The translations under genes and the position numbers were made by a program. A stretch of DNA of 64,000 nucleotides from Siderastrea radians (taxonomy: Eukaryota; Cnidaria; Anthozoa; Scleractinia; Rhizangiidae): positions 52,289,841 through 52,353,840 of the forward strand of contig OZ024890.1 in NCBI GenBank assembly GCA_964017195.1, read 5' to 3'. This document shows positions 42,051 to 53,455 of this stretch, piece by piece (position 1 is the first letter of the stretch; each line of letters begins with the position of its first letter). The notes beneath the pieces were generated by a model that was not told the DNA's origin, searched no databases, and saw nothing but the letters and a program-made list of their open reading frames with translations.

Positions 42051-44720
42051 TTAACCCTTTTGCATACTAAGTGTCCACATATGGCCACTTGAGTACAGGC
42101 CCCCTCTTGGCGAACTTTTAAGAAGGATCTTAGGGTCTGGATACTAATGTATCATTTTATTGTATACTACACAAAATAATTATCTAATTTTACAAAGAAT
42201 TTGCCAGTTTTTGCTTGTTTTTTTAAAGGAATTTTCCGAGGTAATCGCACAAAATTATTTTGACATGACGATTTAAAAATTGGCAGCAGGAATGGATCAT
42301 TTTAGATTAGACACAATGAATGATGAATGACTGACGGCGATAAGTCAGAATCTAGCGAGGAAGATCCCACCAAACAGTCAACTGATGAGGATACAGAGAA
42401 GGAAATGGAAGATGTTGAAGGAGAATGGTCACAGAGGTAAAACGTAGGATAGATGTTGTATTTTCTGAAACACCAGGAATAAATGTCCACACAAGAGACC
42501 TTACATCGAGTTTGGAATTTTTCTCCCTTTTCTTTACACAAAAGGTGTGGGAGTTGCTAGTTAGTCAGACTAATTTGTGCGCAGAACAGAAGAGGGGTCC
42601 AACAGAAGGTTCTGTGTGGTACCCAGTCACAGTGGATGAAATGAAAGCTTGGATCAGTCTTTACTTAGACATGGGGCTGGTAACTAGACCAAATATCAGT
42701 TCCTATTGGGGCACTGAGTCTGTTCTAAGCTCTTCTTTCTTCCCATCTGTAATGCCCAGGACACGATTCCTACAAATTCTGTGGTACCCGCACTTTGTCA
42801 ACAACATACTCACCCCCACGTGACACTGAGGGATACAAAAAGCTGTTTAGTACAAAATTCTGCCGTTCTTACACTTAGTAATAGGAAGATTTCAGGAAGT
42901 TTACACACCTGATAGGCAACTTGCCATAGATGAGACATTGACTAAGTATAAAGGGAAAGTCCGTTTTAGGCAGTTTATTCCCATAAAGCCGAGGAGACTT
43001 GGGGCGCTTTCCATTCAACCAAAAATTCCGGAAATTCCGGTACAGAATCAAATAGAACGGAGATTCTCGCAAAATTTATTTCGAAAATTTTGGTCAACCT
43101 CTCGAGGTTGTCGCTTTTCCCGGAAATTTGGAAATTCCGGGAATTTTATGTTCCATTGGGCATTCCATTTCGCTAGACTCAGTCCCACTTTCTCCAGCCG
43201 TGATTGCTGAGTGAAAATGGCGGCGGCTTCAGGTGAGTCTTAACCAATGCAGCGTGTGCTTCTTTACCAGCGATGATTTGAGTTCTTTTTGAGGCATTTC
43301 TGTGTTGACGACAATGGCAACATTGCTCCTCCAGATGCTCCCATCAGTAAGTTGAAAACTAACCAGAACGACTTGAACAATAAGCTTTTAACACCTTGCA
43401 TTGTCCTGTCAGGATTCCCGCCATTCTAAACAAGTTGAAGCTTGCTATCTCAAATGTGGATATGTAAAAAAAAATCTCGCTTTCTTAAACATAACCACAT
43501 CATCGTCGTCCTCCAGGATATCGTCTGTAAACTCGAAGTCGTCAAAAAACTCGGAAAGAAACAAGAACGTCCTCAAGTTTGCCATTTTGAATTTGTCCCG
43601 AGCGAGAATGGAACGAGCCTGGTGGAAAATACCGTTCCATTCGGTAAATGGAAATTTCGGAAATGCCAACCGGAAATTTTGGTCGAATGGAAAGCGCCCT
43701 TGGGATCAAGGCTTTTACCCTCGCAGAATCTGGCAGTGGGTTTGTCTTGAACAGCAAACTTAGTACTGGAAAGCAAAATAATACAATTGAGAGAGAATTG
43801 GGAAGGAAGGCAGCTATGTCTGTTTCTTAGTCTTACCTAGAGAAAGGCCACTATGCATTTATGGACAATTATTATACATCAGTGGCACTGTTTGAGGAGT
43901 TGCAAGAAAGGAAGACCCTTGTTTGCGGTACAGTAAGGTCTAGCAGGGTAGACTTGCCAAAGGAAATCTGTGATTCAAGAACAAAGAAAGTTAAATTCCG
44001 CAAAAAAGGCAAAGCTCTGTGTAGGCAGAGGGGCAATTTGACATGTGTATCTTGGCATGATAGGGAGCCAGTCAGTGTATTGTCTACCATTCCGAGAACT
44101 GCAAATAATTCAAGTATAGTGCAGCGGTCAGTGAAAGTAAATGGGCACTGACCAGAGAGATTTTGCTCGACCAGGTGTTGTAGATCTCTATAACACCTAC
44201 ATGGGTGGTGTTGATATTTTGTACCAAAGGACTGTTGCATATGCAAGACTGATGAAAGGAGTGGTTTGGTACTATAGAGTTTTTTTCTACATGGTAGAGG
44301 TGTGGCGCAATTCCCCACTTGGGGAGTGATGGACAATGATGATGAGAGGTGTGTGTTTCCAGTGCACACATTCTTCATACCAAATCCCATGGTAGTCTAG
44401 AGTTCAGGAAGAAACTGATTAGTCAGTTAGCTGAAAAGCGGTGCTTTAGAAGGGACGTAGGATTGATGCATGCCCCTGTTCTTATTCCAAACATAAGATT
44501 CAACAGAGATCATTTTCATCACCTTGTAAGTAATGATACCCGATCAACTGCAAGGTTTATGTGCAGAGAGTGAAGACTGTGTACAGCTGTGCCATTTGTG
44601 GTGTCTGAAGGTGCCCTGAGCCTTGTTTTCCCAGAAACCACACAATGCCAGACTACTTACTATTTTAATGATGATGAATGGCGATGGCCCCAGGCGGCTC
44701 AACAAAGGAAGTGGTAGGCC
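42051..44720 (+). pseudogene. piggyBac transposon copy 1, decayed
   Basis: TTAA at 42051-42054 is followed by CCCTTTTGCATACTAAGTG, a piggyBac-type left end. The transposase reads: acidic start (about 42320-42420, SESSEEDP), PVTVDEMKAWISLYLDMGLV, YWGTESVLSSSFFP, DETLTKYKGKVRFRQFIPIKP (first Asp region), a MITE, then GIKAFTLAESGSGFVLN, FMDNYYTSVALFEEL (second Asp), SWHDREPVSVLST, GVVDLYNTYMGGVDILYQR (third Asp), and a Cys/His-rich end near 44575-44650 (CAIC...CPEPCFP...H). Stops or shifts are near 42440, 42822, 43830, 44150 and 44330. The right TTAA end was not found, so it may be lost. The element is dead. Confidence 0.85.
43003..43698. mobile_element. Harbinger-like MITE inside piggyBac copy 1, about 696 bp
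   Basis: The ends are inverted repeats: GGGGCGCTTTCCATTCAACC at the left and a matching complement at the right (GGTCGAATGGAAAGCGCCC). CTTGG flanks it at 42998-43002 and 43699-43703; because G residues are shared, the duplication may be read as 3 to 5 bp (TTG would fit a Harbinger). Removing it with one flank copy rejoins the piggyBac frame at RRLGIKAF. Inside are a short frame on the minus strand starting at 43585 (MANLRTFLFLSEFFDDFEF, acidic after that) and a mini exon on the plus strand (ATG at 43217, CAG/GTGAGT at 43232), probably remnants of an autonomous parent. Confidence 0.78.
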
Positions 44721-46666
44721 CTTTCACTGAGAAAGAAGGAGATCACTGAGAAATTAACTGTTATTCTTTGTGCCTTAGAGCAATATCTACGTGCCGCTGA
44801 GGTGCTGAAAGTGGTAGTTTTCTAAAGTTATACATGACAATTCACTCTTCTTAATCTTCTTTGCTTGAACTTTTGCTTCAAAATGAATGCAATCATCTGG
44901 TCTTGGATCTTCCAAAATAGATTAATTTTCTTACTTACATTTATTACCTATTTATTGTATCTTTCAAATACTATTGAAAATCGATTATTATCTTGAATTT
45001 GAGGCCTAAATTATACAACTTCTATGCCTGGAGCAAGCTCAGGGAATTTGCATAATCATGCTAATTATACTGTTTGCGATGTCACCCATGGAACTACATT
45101 TTGTGCACTTTCTAGATATATATGGGTTTGTAGGGTTTTGACATAAAGAAAAAGCTCAAGAAGCATTTATCCATTTTTCTGTAAAATAAAGACCACCCCC
45201 TTAAAGGAGAAAATGTACCTACCACTCTACCCACAGAGGAAATATAAATACTGCTCTACCCGCAAATAGCAAGGTCTAATCTAGGCAGGTAGAGCAAAAC
45301 TACTATTACTAAGTCCTTTAAAATCATAAAAACTCCAGTACACTTATTGTACTTACATAGTTTCGATGATGACAGTAGTGAACAACATCAAAGCTAGAAG
45401 TGTTAACGAAGAAACGTTCAAGATACAGTTTTTTTAAACTGTAATTGATGCCATAGGTGACGTGCATCTCTGTCACTGGATTCATTGTTTCTGTTGTCTC
45501 TGTTTCTCTCATCTCTGTTTCTCTCGTTTCCGTTTCATTCTAAAGAAAAACGTAATCAATTATCATGCAAATGAGGCGTCTGAGAATAGACTTGTAGAGA
45601 TAGATAACTGTTTGTCCAGTTACGCTAGGATGTCACTTCAACATTCTCGTTTACGATTGAGACCTGCAGAACGAAACATTTCTTTGATTGTCTTGGCAAT
45701 TCATTGTTATAACAAAGCTAAGTGTATTCAGTAATAGCCAGTTTGCTACTAAGTCATTTCAGCTCGTCCACTCCCATTTGCGTGTCCACCAGGTAAAGAT
45801 CTATAACGTTTTCATACACAAACAATTACTTGTATTCTCATGGTGGGGTTAATTTTCTCTAATGTGGCTAAAGCCTTTTTAGAAATAACTCAAATTACAT
45901 TTCCTGGGAGAAAAATAAAAAGTCAGAAGTTCTCAATTCCAGATATATGTACTGTTGCTAAGGTAAAAGTATATAACCCTGACAAAAACCTCCAAAACTT
46001 CATTTGCCGGTATTTTAGAAGTTTTGCACCAACGATTTGTTTACACATTGTTGTAAATCTAAAATTTTTTAAACTGTGTCTTGGTATGGGCCTCATGCAG
46101 TTTTATTCATTAAAATATTGTGTTATTGTACTCTGTGTCGTTGTCAGAACACTGGTTTTCATGGATCCCTGGCTGACTTTGCGATACATACCTACTTTCA
46201 TACAAGAGATAAATACCGAGAACGGAGGTTTTAATCCATATACATGCATGATGTATATGGATTAATACCGACGTTCGAGGTATTTATCTGACTTATTTCA
46301 TGATATTATTCATGAGGGATCTTTAAATAACGACCTTTTCTTCAAGAAGACAAATATCGGCTAATTAGTACACTCGCACCTTCATCGGATCTAGTCAGAG
46401 ACAATAAAAGCGACCTAATGTGGGATTTTTCACAGGACTGTGAGAAGATGTCTTGAGAATTTGTCAGCGGAAAGCGATAGACTTCTTTGTACTTTGATAT
46501 TCCGCCGACTCCACAAGGGACCATGCATTGTATTTTCTTTGTTTCTCGGTTGATGTGTTCTATTATTGGTCTTTTCTTTTGATCTTGTTTACGAGTTTTT
46601 TTCGGTACACCAGGGCGGAACGAACGGCTTTCAAACAAATCATTCATTTGGTTATGCTTTGTCATT
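44721..46666. other. Non-coding stretch with a perfect-armed hairpin
   Basis: No gene is supported. ORF 45840-46265 is hydrophobic and has no domain. A hairpin with ATCCATATACAT arms (about 46233-46261) around GCATG occurs near its end, within a larger, weaker inverted repeat. Confidence 0.45.
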
Positions 46667-47071
46667 ATGGACATCACAGACAGCGAAGAAGAGCTTTTCC
46701 TGACCCAAAATAGTTTTTCGCAAGATATACTACAACCCAATTTTAGTTTGGGTTCTATTTTCGACCCAGTAGTAGGCAGTGATGAGCCTGCTCCAAGAAA
46801 TTCGTGCGCGGAAGAATTAAGCAAAATAGTTTCTGAGGGAAGCTTCAAGGATAAAATGAAAGCGACACACAGGCAAATTTGCATGGTGGACGATGAAGAA
46901 CTTAAGAAGAGGAAGGAATCTAGAATACCGGCAAATACAAGAGTAAACACATCGTGGGCAGTTCGTACTAATGGGCTGAATGGGCGGAGGAGCGAAACAG
47001 AATGATAGCAATCGAAGGCGAAAGTGGAGTTACACTTCTCCAAGTCAATCCTGACATTCTCAATATCACTA

Positions 47072-47105
<34 letters not shown>

Positions 47106-47403
47106 GGTCGTAGAAGTTCGTAAGAAAAAGGATCCAGGAAGCGTTTACCCGCCAAACACTCTTTACCAACTTTGCTGTGGTCTTCGGCACATGCGAGAGA
47201 ACGATCGGCCTGACCTGAATGTTTTCACTGATCCCGCATTTAAACATTTTCAAGACTGTCTGGATGCCGAAATGAAACGTTTAACTGGTATGGGTGTTGG
47301 TTCAAAGGTAAAAAAGGCACAGGCATTCTCAGAACAGGAAGAAACCCAGCTTTGGAATCTCAGACTGCTAGGAGACTCTTCACCAAAAGGTCTGTTGGAT
47401 TCA

Positions 47404-47436
<33 letters not shown>

Positions 47437-48641
47437 TGAAGCAGAAAAGAGCACCGTAACTTGAAATTCAGCCAACTCACTTTAGAACCAACAAATGCGA
47501 GGGAGCCAGAGAAACTGGTTTACATATCCTTTGGCGAGAAAAACAACCTGGGCGGATTAAAGCATTGATCCCTCAAGCAAAAGCGAATCGAGCACTACGC
47601 AAACAGCAGTACGCCTCAGCACTGTTTAGTTCAGCTGTACAAGAAATATGTATCCAAGTGTCCTGAGTCTGGGATAGCAAAACACGTCTTCTACTTAACT
47701 CCAAGACGTGCATTTAAGGATTCGGATGATGGTAAGTCAATGATGCAACAAATCAATTTAGTTATTAGCAAGTGAAATGGCGTAAACAAAAACTGCGTAC
47801 TCTCTTTTTTTTTATAAGAACCTTTTTCATAAGAACGTCGAGGCTTAATAAAGGCCAAAATTTAAGAACATTCTAAGAACGTGTCCAAGGCTGAAATCAG
47901 TTGGTTAAGAACGAATTTTATTTTTCCTATTTGTTGTAAGTGAGAATATATGTACGAAATGAATACATCTTTATCCAAACCCTGACCTAAAACCAACACT
48001 GCCATCAGTAATTGATGTCGTAAACATGTACATTTCAGTTAGGAATGAATTTACTGCAATACCACTTTGTATTTAAAATTCAAAAGCTAAGAACATTTTA
48101 AGAACATTGTAGGCTCAAATCTTCTAAAAAGTTAAGAGCCTCGGCCGAAAATTAAATGTTCTTATATAAAAGAGTGTATTTGTTATATTTTGCAGTTTGG
48201 TATGGAACGACTCCAGTGGGGCACAACATGCTTGGAGAAATGGTAAAAAGGCTTTGCAAAGATGCAGGGATCGAGGGCCAATTCACCAACCACAGCCTGC
48301 GTGCGACAACAGCAACCCGAGCACTTAAGAAAGGAATTCCAGATAAGTTTGTTATGGAACGAACAGGGCACAGAGATCTAAGATCTTTGCAGAAGTATCA
48401 ACGACCAGATATTTCAACTAAGGTCGAGTTTTCAAAAGTTTTCGACAGTGGTAAAGCCCTGTCACTTTCTGATTCACTCGGTTCAGTAACTGAGACGCAA
48501 TTGAAATGTGAAGTTGAGCAAGATGACAATACAATTTGTAAATTTGCAAAGGGCTGCACTGAAGGTGAAATTCCTCAAACCAAAGCCATGAATTTCAATA
48601 ATTGTACCTTTGTAATCTCGAAAGACTTGAAACTTAACTAA
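46667..48641 (+). pseudogene. Tyrosine recombinase gene of Crypton/DUF3504 type, two exons
   Basis: Tyrosine recombinases cut and join DNA through a covalent Tyr intermediate. Exon 1 (46667-47731) starts MDITDSEEELFLTQ, shifts frame near 46975, and has an N-terminal DNA-binding-like part (WLSKLVVEVRKKKDPGSVYP; LRHMRENDRPDLN). Stops TGA occur at 47437-47439 (before SRKEHRNLKF) and 47566-47568 (after NLGGLKH). The donor GATGATG/GTAAGT (47731/47732, phase 1) joins the acceptor TTTTGCAG (48195). Exon 2 holds FTNHSLRATTATR (the HxxR box), MERTGHRDLRSLQKYQRPD (the second His and the candidate Tyr) and ends at 48641. The family relative is the host DUF3504/Crypton group. The two stops and the shift make it a pseudogene. 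Confidence 0.75.
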
Positions 48642-49309
48642 AAAGGTTCATGTATTAGTTTTGTTATTTTTCTCGATATTGTTTTGTAATGAAAAACATT
48701 TGCAGATGAGTTTATTGTTGGAATAAATAAAGCCGGAGGGATTTCAATTTCTCGGGACGAGCAAGGTTAAATTGAGTTATTTCTGTAACTCCTTCAAATG
48801 AGGGATTTATACGGATAAATCCCTGAAAGGAGGGATTTATACAGATAAATCCCTGAAAGGAGGGATTTATACGGATAAATCCGTTATTCATATTCACAAA
48901 TTCAATTCATAAGCCCCGCTCTTCCCTGCTACATAATCAAGCCCTCCCCGGACTTTCAGTTAGTTAATATTCATCAGGGTTGTAAGTTAAATAAAGGTTG
49001 TTGAATAACAAAAGAAAATGTGTCAATCATGAAATAAACATACATACACACATACGTACAAACATGCATGCATGGACACATACATACGTAGATGCACGCA
49101 ATACCATCCAATCCAACCCTCAAAGCCTATCTCTATTAAAACGCCGACTATTTGTTACAAGTTGTTGAGTGTCAAAATTTGCAAATTTTTAGGACTACAA
49201 TACAGGTTTTGGTTCCCTTGAAGTAAAAATGTTTGCATAGTGTCTTAGTAAATTAATTTAATTTCTTGCCCTGTGCGATGAGCGAATTCCAGGGTGGCAT
49301 TTCCCGCGG
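48642..49309. other. Non-coding stretch with hairpin minisatellite and CATA-rich microsatellite
   Basis: Contains the 30-bp hairpin repeat at 48801-48885 and, at about 49030-49110, a (CATA)n-like run (CATACATACACACATACG). ORF 48712-48897 is created by the repeat and is not a gene. Confidence 0.5.
48801..48885. repeat. 30-bp self-complementary tandem repeat, three copies
   Basis: The unit AGGGATTTATACGGATAAAT plus CCCTGAAAGG contains the inverted pair GGGATTTAT/ATAAATCCC, so each copy can form a hairpin and the array a series of hairpins. Starts are at 48801, 48831 and 48861, with one A/G difference in the loop. Confidence 0.88.
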
Positions 49310-49849
49310 ATCTCCAGCGAAAGTGTGCAATTCCAGGGTGGCATTTTCAAGACTTGTATTGATTGAGGTCCCATTCAGAGTTCCTACTTTAATCATACCG
49401 TATGTCTTTATAAAACGTTACTATTATCACTGTGTTTCGCATAACAATGTTGTTTTTCTTACTCTATAATTCGTTGTTTCAATTGCCACGGTAGAGGGCA
49501 CAAAGCAAAAACTGGCCTTCTAGAAAAATAAGGTAGAGGGCTGTCAACAGGAGGCAGAGGCAGCAGAGAAATGAAAGGAACAATAAAACAATCAACTATT
49601 ATTTCGATGGGAATTTAAAGAACGTAAGATTTTACTGGCATGTTCATTTTTAAGTCCTTTGGAAAAGTCTCTCATCAAGTTCTAGAGCTTTTGTTTGTGC
49701 AGGGTTCACACGGAAACTGGAAAAGAAAATAATATATAGATTTAGCCAAGCCTAAAAGCGGAGCCCCCCCCCTTTTTTTGCTGGCACTTATTAATTTGTG
49801 GAAATACTCTCATTCAAGTCGTTAAATTAAAAAAAAAATTCATGTCCTT

Positions 49850-49915
49850 GCTGAGAGCCGAACCTGGCTCGACGGTGTCATAAGCCGGCAATATGTCCAC
49901 TAGGCCATGAGCGTT
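49850..49915 (-). repeat. tRNA-like head (possible SINE) on the minus strand
   Basis: On the minus strand TGGCCTAGTGGACA matches the A box of RNA polymerase III promoters, and about 35 bases on AGGTTCGGCTC is close to the B box. The anticodon stem does not fold well, so this is more likely a tRNA-derived SINE fragment than a working tRNA. Confidence 0.4.
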
Positions 49916-49919
49916 TATT

Positions 49920-50554
49920 GTTACTTTCAGATGTTCATTTTACTACTTATTTCTTTCTTCGTGACAAGCTGCCTATCAACATGAAAATGCTGGTGTTTTT
50001 CCTGGCAAAATGTGTTTGGACCGCCGTAAAAACCATGGTTGTGGACAGAAAAAAACAAAAAGCACTATCTCTGCTATATTTGGCGTCCAAACCGCTGCAA
50101 ACTCAAGTGGTATGCTGACCGAGTTTGCAACAGAACCGACAAGGCAAATTTGAACTTCTCGCCTGAACCTTATCGCCTAAATTTTTTTTGCCTAAATTGA
50201 ACTTTTCGCCTTCCACCAAAAGACAACTGAGTATTCTTTTGAACTGTTTTTTCCATTAACAAATTTGTTTTTGACTCTTGTTGTCTTTGCCGGTTTTGCT
50301 CCAATGTGGGTCAACATGCAATTTCACGCCAAAAACACGGGATTCAGCACAGGGCTATATCCAGTGTATCTCACTTCACATTGGTGACCCTGTGGTGCGG
50401 ACGGACAGACATATGGTCTCATGACAATTCCATCACTACCAAAATTTCTTGGCTTGAAAGGTTACCAAATTTCCTTAGCAACGGTGCTCCGCTGACGAGC
50501 TAGTGCACAGGATCTGCTACCATGACTTATCCATGACGTCTTCCATGAATTTTA
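49920..50554. other. Non-coding interval inside the duplicated cluster
   Basis: ORFs at 49918-50118 and 50306-50503 show no domain. A short repeated phrase (GAACTTCTCGCCT, GAACTTTTCGCCT) occurs at 50151-50215. Nothing else is recognised. Confidence 0.35.
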
Positions 50555-51317
50555 GTCCAATTCCAGGGTCGCATTTTCAAGACTTGTATTGTATGAGGGC
50601 CCGTTCAGAGTTCCTACGTTAATCATACCGTATCTCTTTCGGATTTTAATGGGAATTTGAAGAAAGTGTGATTTTACTAGCATATTCATTTTTAAGTCCT
50701 TTAGGAAAGTCTCTAATCAAGTTCTATTTTGTTTTTGCAGGGTTCACACAGAAACTGGAAAGAAAATACCATGCCTTTTCCATGACGTTTCCATGACTTT
50801 TAGTCCAACTCCAAGGTGGTATTTTCAAGACTTGTGTTGATTGAGGTCCCGTTCATAGTTCCTACGTTAATCATACCGATTTCTTTATAACACGTTACCA
50901 TCATCACTGTATTTCGCATAACAATGTTCAAATCGGACCTGTCGGGAAACAACTTCTCAGCGGAACAATGAGGATCAAAACGCAGTAATCACAGCTGACC
51001 ATCGTGATTCATATGGTGACGCGCAACCAGTCGACCTCATCACCTGATGAAGACTAGCAGTAAGCAGTCAAAACATCGCGATCTACAACTCAAGTGACTA
51101 CATCATGAGACAAGCAATATACACTTTATTATTTGTTTTTTTCTTCTCTATAGTTTGTTGTTTCAATTGCCACAGTAGAGGGCAGAAAGCAAAAAACTGC
51201 CCTGGCATTTTTAAGACTTGTATTGATCGAGGTTCCATTCAGAGTTCCTACGTTAATCGTGCCGTATATCTTTATAAAACGTTACCATTATCACTGTATT
51301 TCGCATAACAAAGTTTT

Positions 51318-51503
51318 TTGTTCTTCTCTATAGTTCGTTGCTTCAATTGCCATGGTAGAAGGCACAAAGCAAAAAACTGCCCTTCTAGAAAAATCAGGTG
51401 GAGGGCTGTGAACAGGAGGCAGAGGCAGCAGAGAAATGAAAGGAACAATAAAACAGTCAATTATTATTTTGATGGGAATTTAAAGAACGTGCGGTTTTAC
51501 TAG
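51318..51503 (+). pseudogene. CCHC zinc-knuckle exon, best copy of three
   Basis: The acceptor TTCTTCTCTATAG precedes a frame with a Cys/His knuckle, CFNCHGRRHKAKNCP (C-x2-C-x4-H-x4-C), then an Arg/Gln-rich stretch (NRRQRQQRNERNN) and FDGNLKNVRFY with a stop at 51503. Zinc knuckles of this type bind single-stranded nucleic acid, in RNA-binding proteins and in retroelement gag. A frameshifted copy is at about 49460-49620 and a cut copy at 51150-51200 (CFNCHSRGQKAKNCPG). Each copy has its own acceptor, so these look like terminal exons. No upstream gene body is visible nearby. Confidence 0.5.
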
Positions 51504-51564
51504 CATGTTCACTTCTAAGTTCTTTGGGAGAGTCTCTTATCAAGTTCTGAGGTTTTTGTTTGTG

Positions 51565-51870
51565 CAGGGTTAACATAGAAACTGGGAAAGAAAATACCAT
51601 GACTTCTCCATGACGTTTAGTCCAATTCCGTGACCTCAATATTGACAAGTGACGTGTGAAAAGAATAAGTGAATGCCCCTCTATCTAAACATCTTGATCC
51701 TTGACAAGAAGTTTCCTAAGTTTCATGAGCTAAAAATAATTATGGGAAAAATCTGAAATTCCATAAATTTTCCATGACCCAAACAAATTTTTATAATTTT
51801 CATGACTTTTCCAGGCCTAAAATGTAAATTTCCAATTTCATGACTTTCCATGACCACGTTAACCCTCCTG
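51565..51870. mobile_element. hAT-like MITE
   Basis: The left end CAGGGTTAACATAG (51565) and right end ACGTTAACCCTCCTG (to 51870) are imperfect inverted repeats with the CAGGG start typical of hAT elements. The inside is rich in CCATGACTTTTCC words in both orientations. A clean 8-bp target duplication is not visible, so the borders are approximate. Confidence 0.55.
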
Positions 51871-53455
51871 TGTTGATTTGTGGACTGAGTGACCAATTGT
51901 TGATATCGACAGCAGAGCATATATAAAATGCATTTGGTGTTTTTACAATCCCCACCACCATGCATTTGAATTCATATTTGGGAATTGGGACGAGAGTGAA
52001 TGTGTCAGATGTAATTTGAAACATCATGTGCCCAAGATTTGGCCGATATCTGAACAGATCTGACACATTCTTTGAGTCCTAGGATATAGATATAAACCAC
52101 AAAATGTCCAACATAATTGTCAGTCCTCCAATACATAATTTCCAAGAGTCGCAGAAATGTTGGCAAGTCATGTGAAAGGCTCAGAGGCTACACGTCCCTA
52201 TATCATCCCAACATTTCACCTTACTGAGCCATTCTAATGGGAACAGTTTTATCTACAGTAATTGTAGATAGATATTACATTCGTAATGTGTTAGTCTGTT
52301 GCATGTTATATTTAACAATTGGTTCATGCTTTAGCGTGTGTACATCAAGTTATGGATGCATGTGGGAAGTTTGGAGAGCACAAGAGAAACGTAAGAGTTG
52401 CTTGAGGTGCAGCTGAGAACAACTCTACCTTCTTGAGTGCTCTCCAAACTTTTCAAGTGCATCCATAACTCGGATGTAAGCACAGCTAATTAAAAGCATG
52501 AACCAATTGTTTTATAACATAGCCAGTGGAAATGCCGGCGAAAACTGAACGATTACAAGCTTATTGAAATTATGGTATTTTTCGGCAGGATGCCGGAGTT
52601 CTATTACACTTCCGCTGAAATTTGAACTTATAAGCAATACGAATGTGCAGTTGATTCAATCCTTAATTCCTTAGTTACCTATAAAAAAAAACTAAAAAGA
52701 ACGAGAAAAAAAAAGAGAGTAAAAAGGAAGAACAATCGGTCACATGACTGAAAGAAAAAGGTGCCAAAACCTTGCGAGGTGTTGCAGCGTTTCTTCGCAA
52801 AGCTGAATGAACCAATGAAACCCCTCCGAAGTGAACGACCGGAAATAATCTTTTGAAAAAGTCTTCCAATTATTGGCCTTAAAATGTGGTATAGGCTTCA
52901 TGTTTCCTGAAAAATTGTTGTATTCATCGTCCAAAGCGGATTGAAGCTGTATGATTTCACCATTGTAGCTGCGAGAGTTGAAACAAACAGAAAACCTAGT
53001 GGTTCTTGGTTCAGAGGCCACAGACGGAATGAGGTAAACAACAGTGAATCAAACAACTGGGACTGCGATCATGCATACAACTTATTTTGCACTACATTCT
53101 ATTTTTATTGAACATTTGGAGCTGCTTGAACACAGAGCTGCATCGACTGCAGGTAAAACGATGTTATTTTGTGTAGTATATAGCCGAAAAAATGTCGTCC
53201 TTTCTGGTTGTCAGTGCTTATTTAGCTTGATTTTGGTAGTGAGACAGCGAATTTGTGACACTTATTATTAAACGGTTCTCTTCAATTTACTGTGTATTTT
53301 TTGTTCCATGTCTTGATACTTTGGTGTCAAAGGTTTTTCGTAAAAACCTACCTTTTGTCAACATTTGTTGAGAGCGACAAATCATGAAAGAAATCGTAAA
53401 CACAACGCCAAAGACTAACTTAAAAGTTTGACGGTTTCTTAGTCAACAAAGTTCC
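51871..53455. other. Non-coding stretch around a foldback element
   Basis: No supported gene. ORF 52740-53021 on the minus strand (93 codons) has no domain and no good start. The foldback at 52305-52518 is listed separately. Confidence 0.4.
52305..52518. repeat. Foldback element, 214 bp
   Basis: The left arm (GTTATATTTAACAATTGGTT...AGTTTGGAGAGCAC) and the right arm (GTGCTCTCCAAACTT...AACCAATTGTTTTATAAC) are reverse complements over about 75-85 bases with small differences. The loop is about 50 bases. No ORF. Confidence 0.82.

Larger units (their letters stand above)
49310..51645. repeat. Complex cluster of duplicated blocks containing a zinc-knuckle exon
   Basis: Blocks related to each other start with TTCCAGGGTGGCATTTTCAAG or similar and include CAGAGTTCCTACGTTAATCATA, TTTCGCATAACAA, TTGTTTCAATTGCCA and TGTGCAGGGTTCACACGGAA. 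Copies lie at about 49310-49735, 50555-50780 (lacking the exon), 50805-50930 (left part only), 51190-51330 and 51330-51645. The mixture of complete and partial copies indicates repeated local duplication with losses. Duplicated blocks include hAT-like left ends (CAGGGTTMACA). Confidence 0.7.

Noticed and set aside
45840..46265. 141-codon hydrophobic ORF
   Set aside because: No domain, AT-driven composition, no splice or promoter support.
46342..47253. 303-codon minus-strand ORF
   Set aside because: It is antisense to the tyrosine recombinase exon, whose plus-strand sequence shows family motifs and correct splice sites; the minus frame has no domain.
48801..48885. CRISPR-like array
   Set aside because: Units are directly adjacent with no spacers, and the window is animal DNA.
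52740..53021. 93-codon minus-strand ORF
   Set aside because: Starts only with a non-ATG codon, has no recognisable motif and no neighbouring exon.
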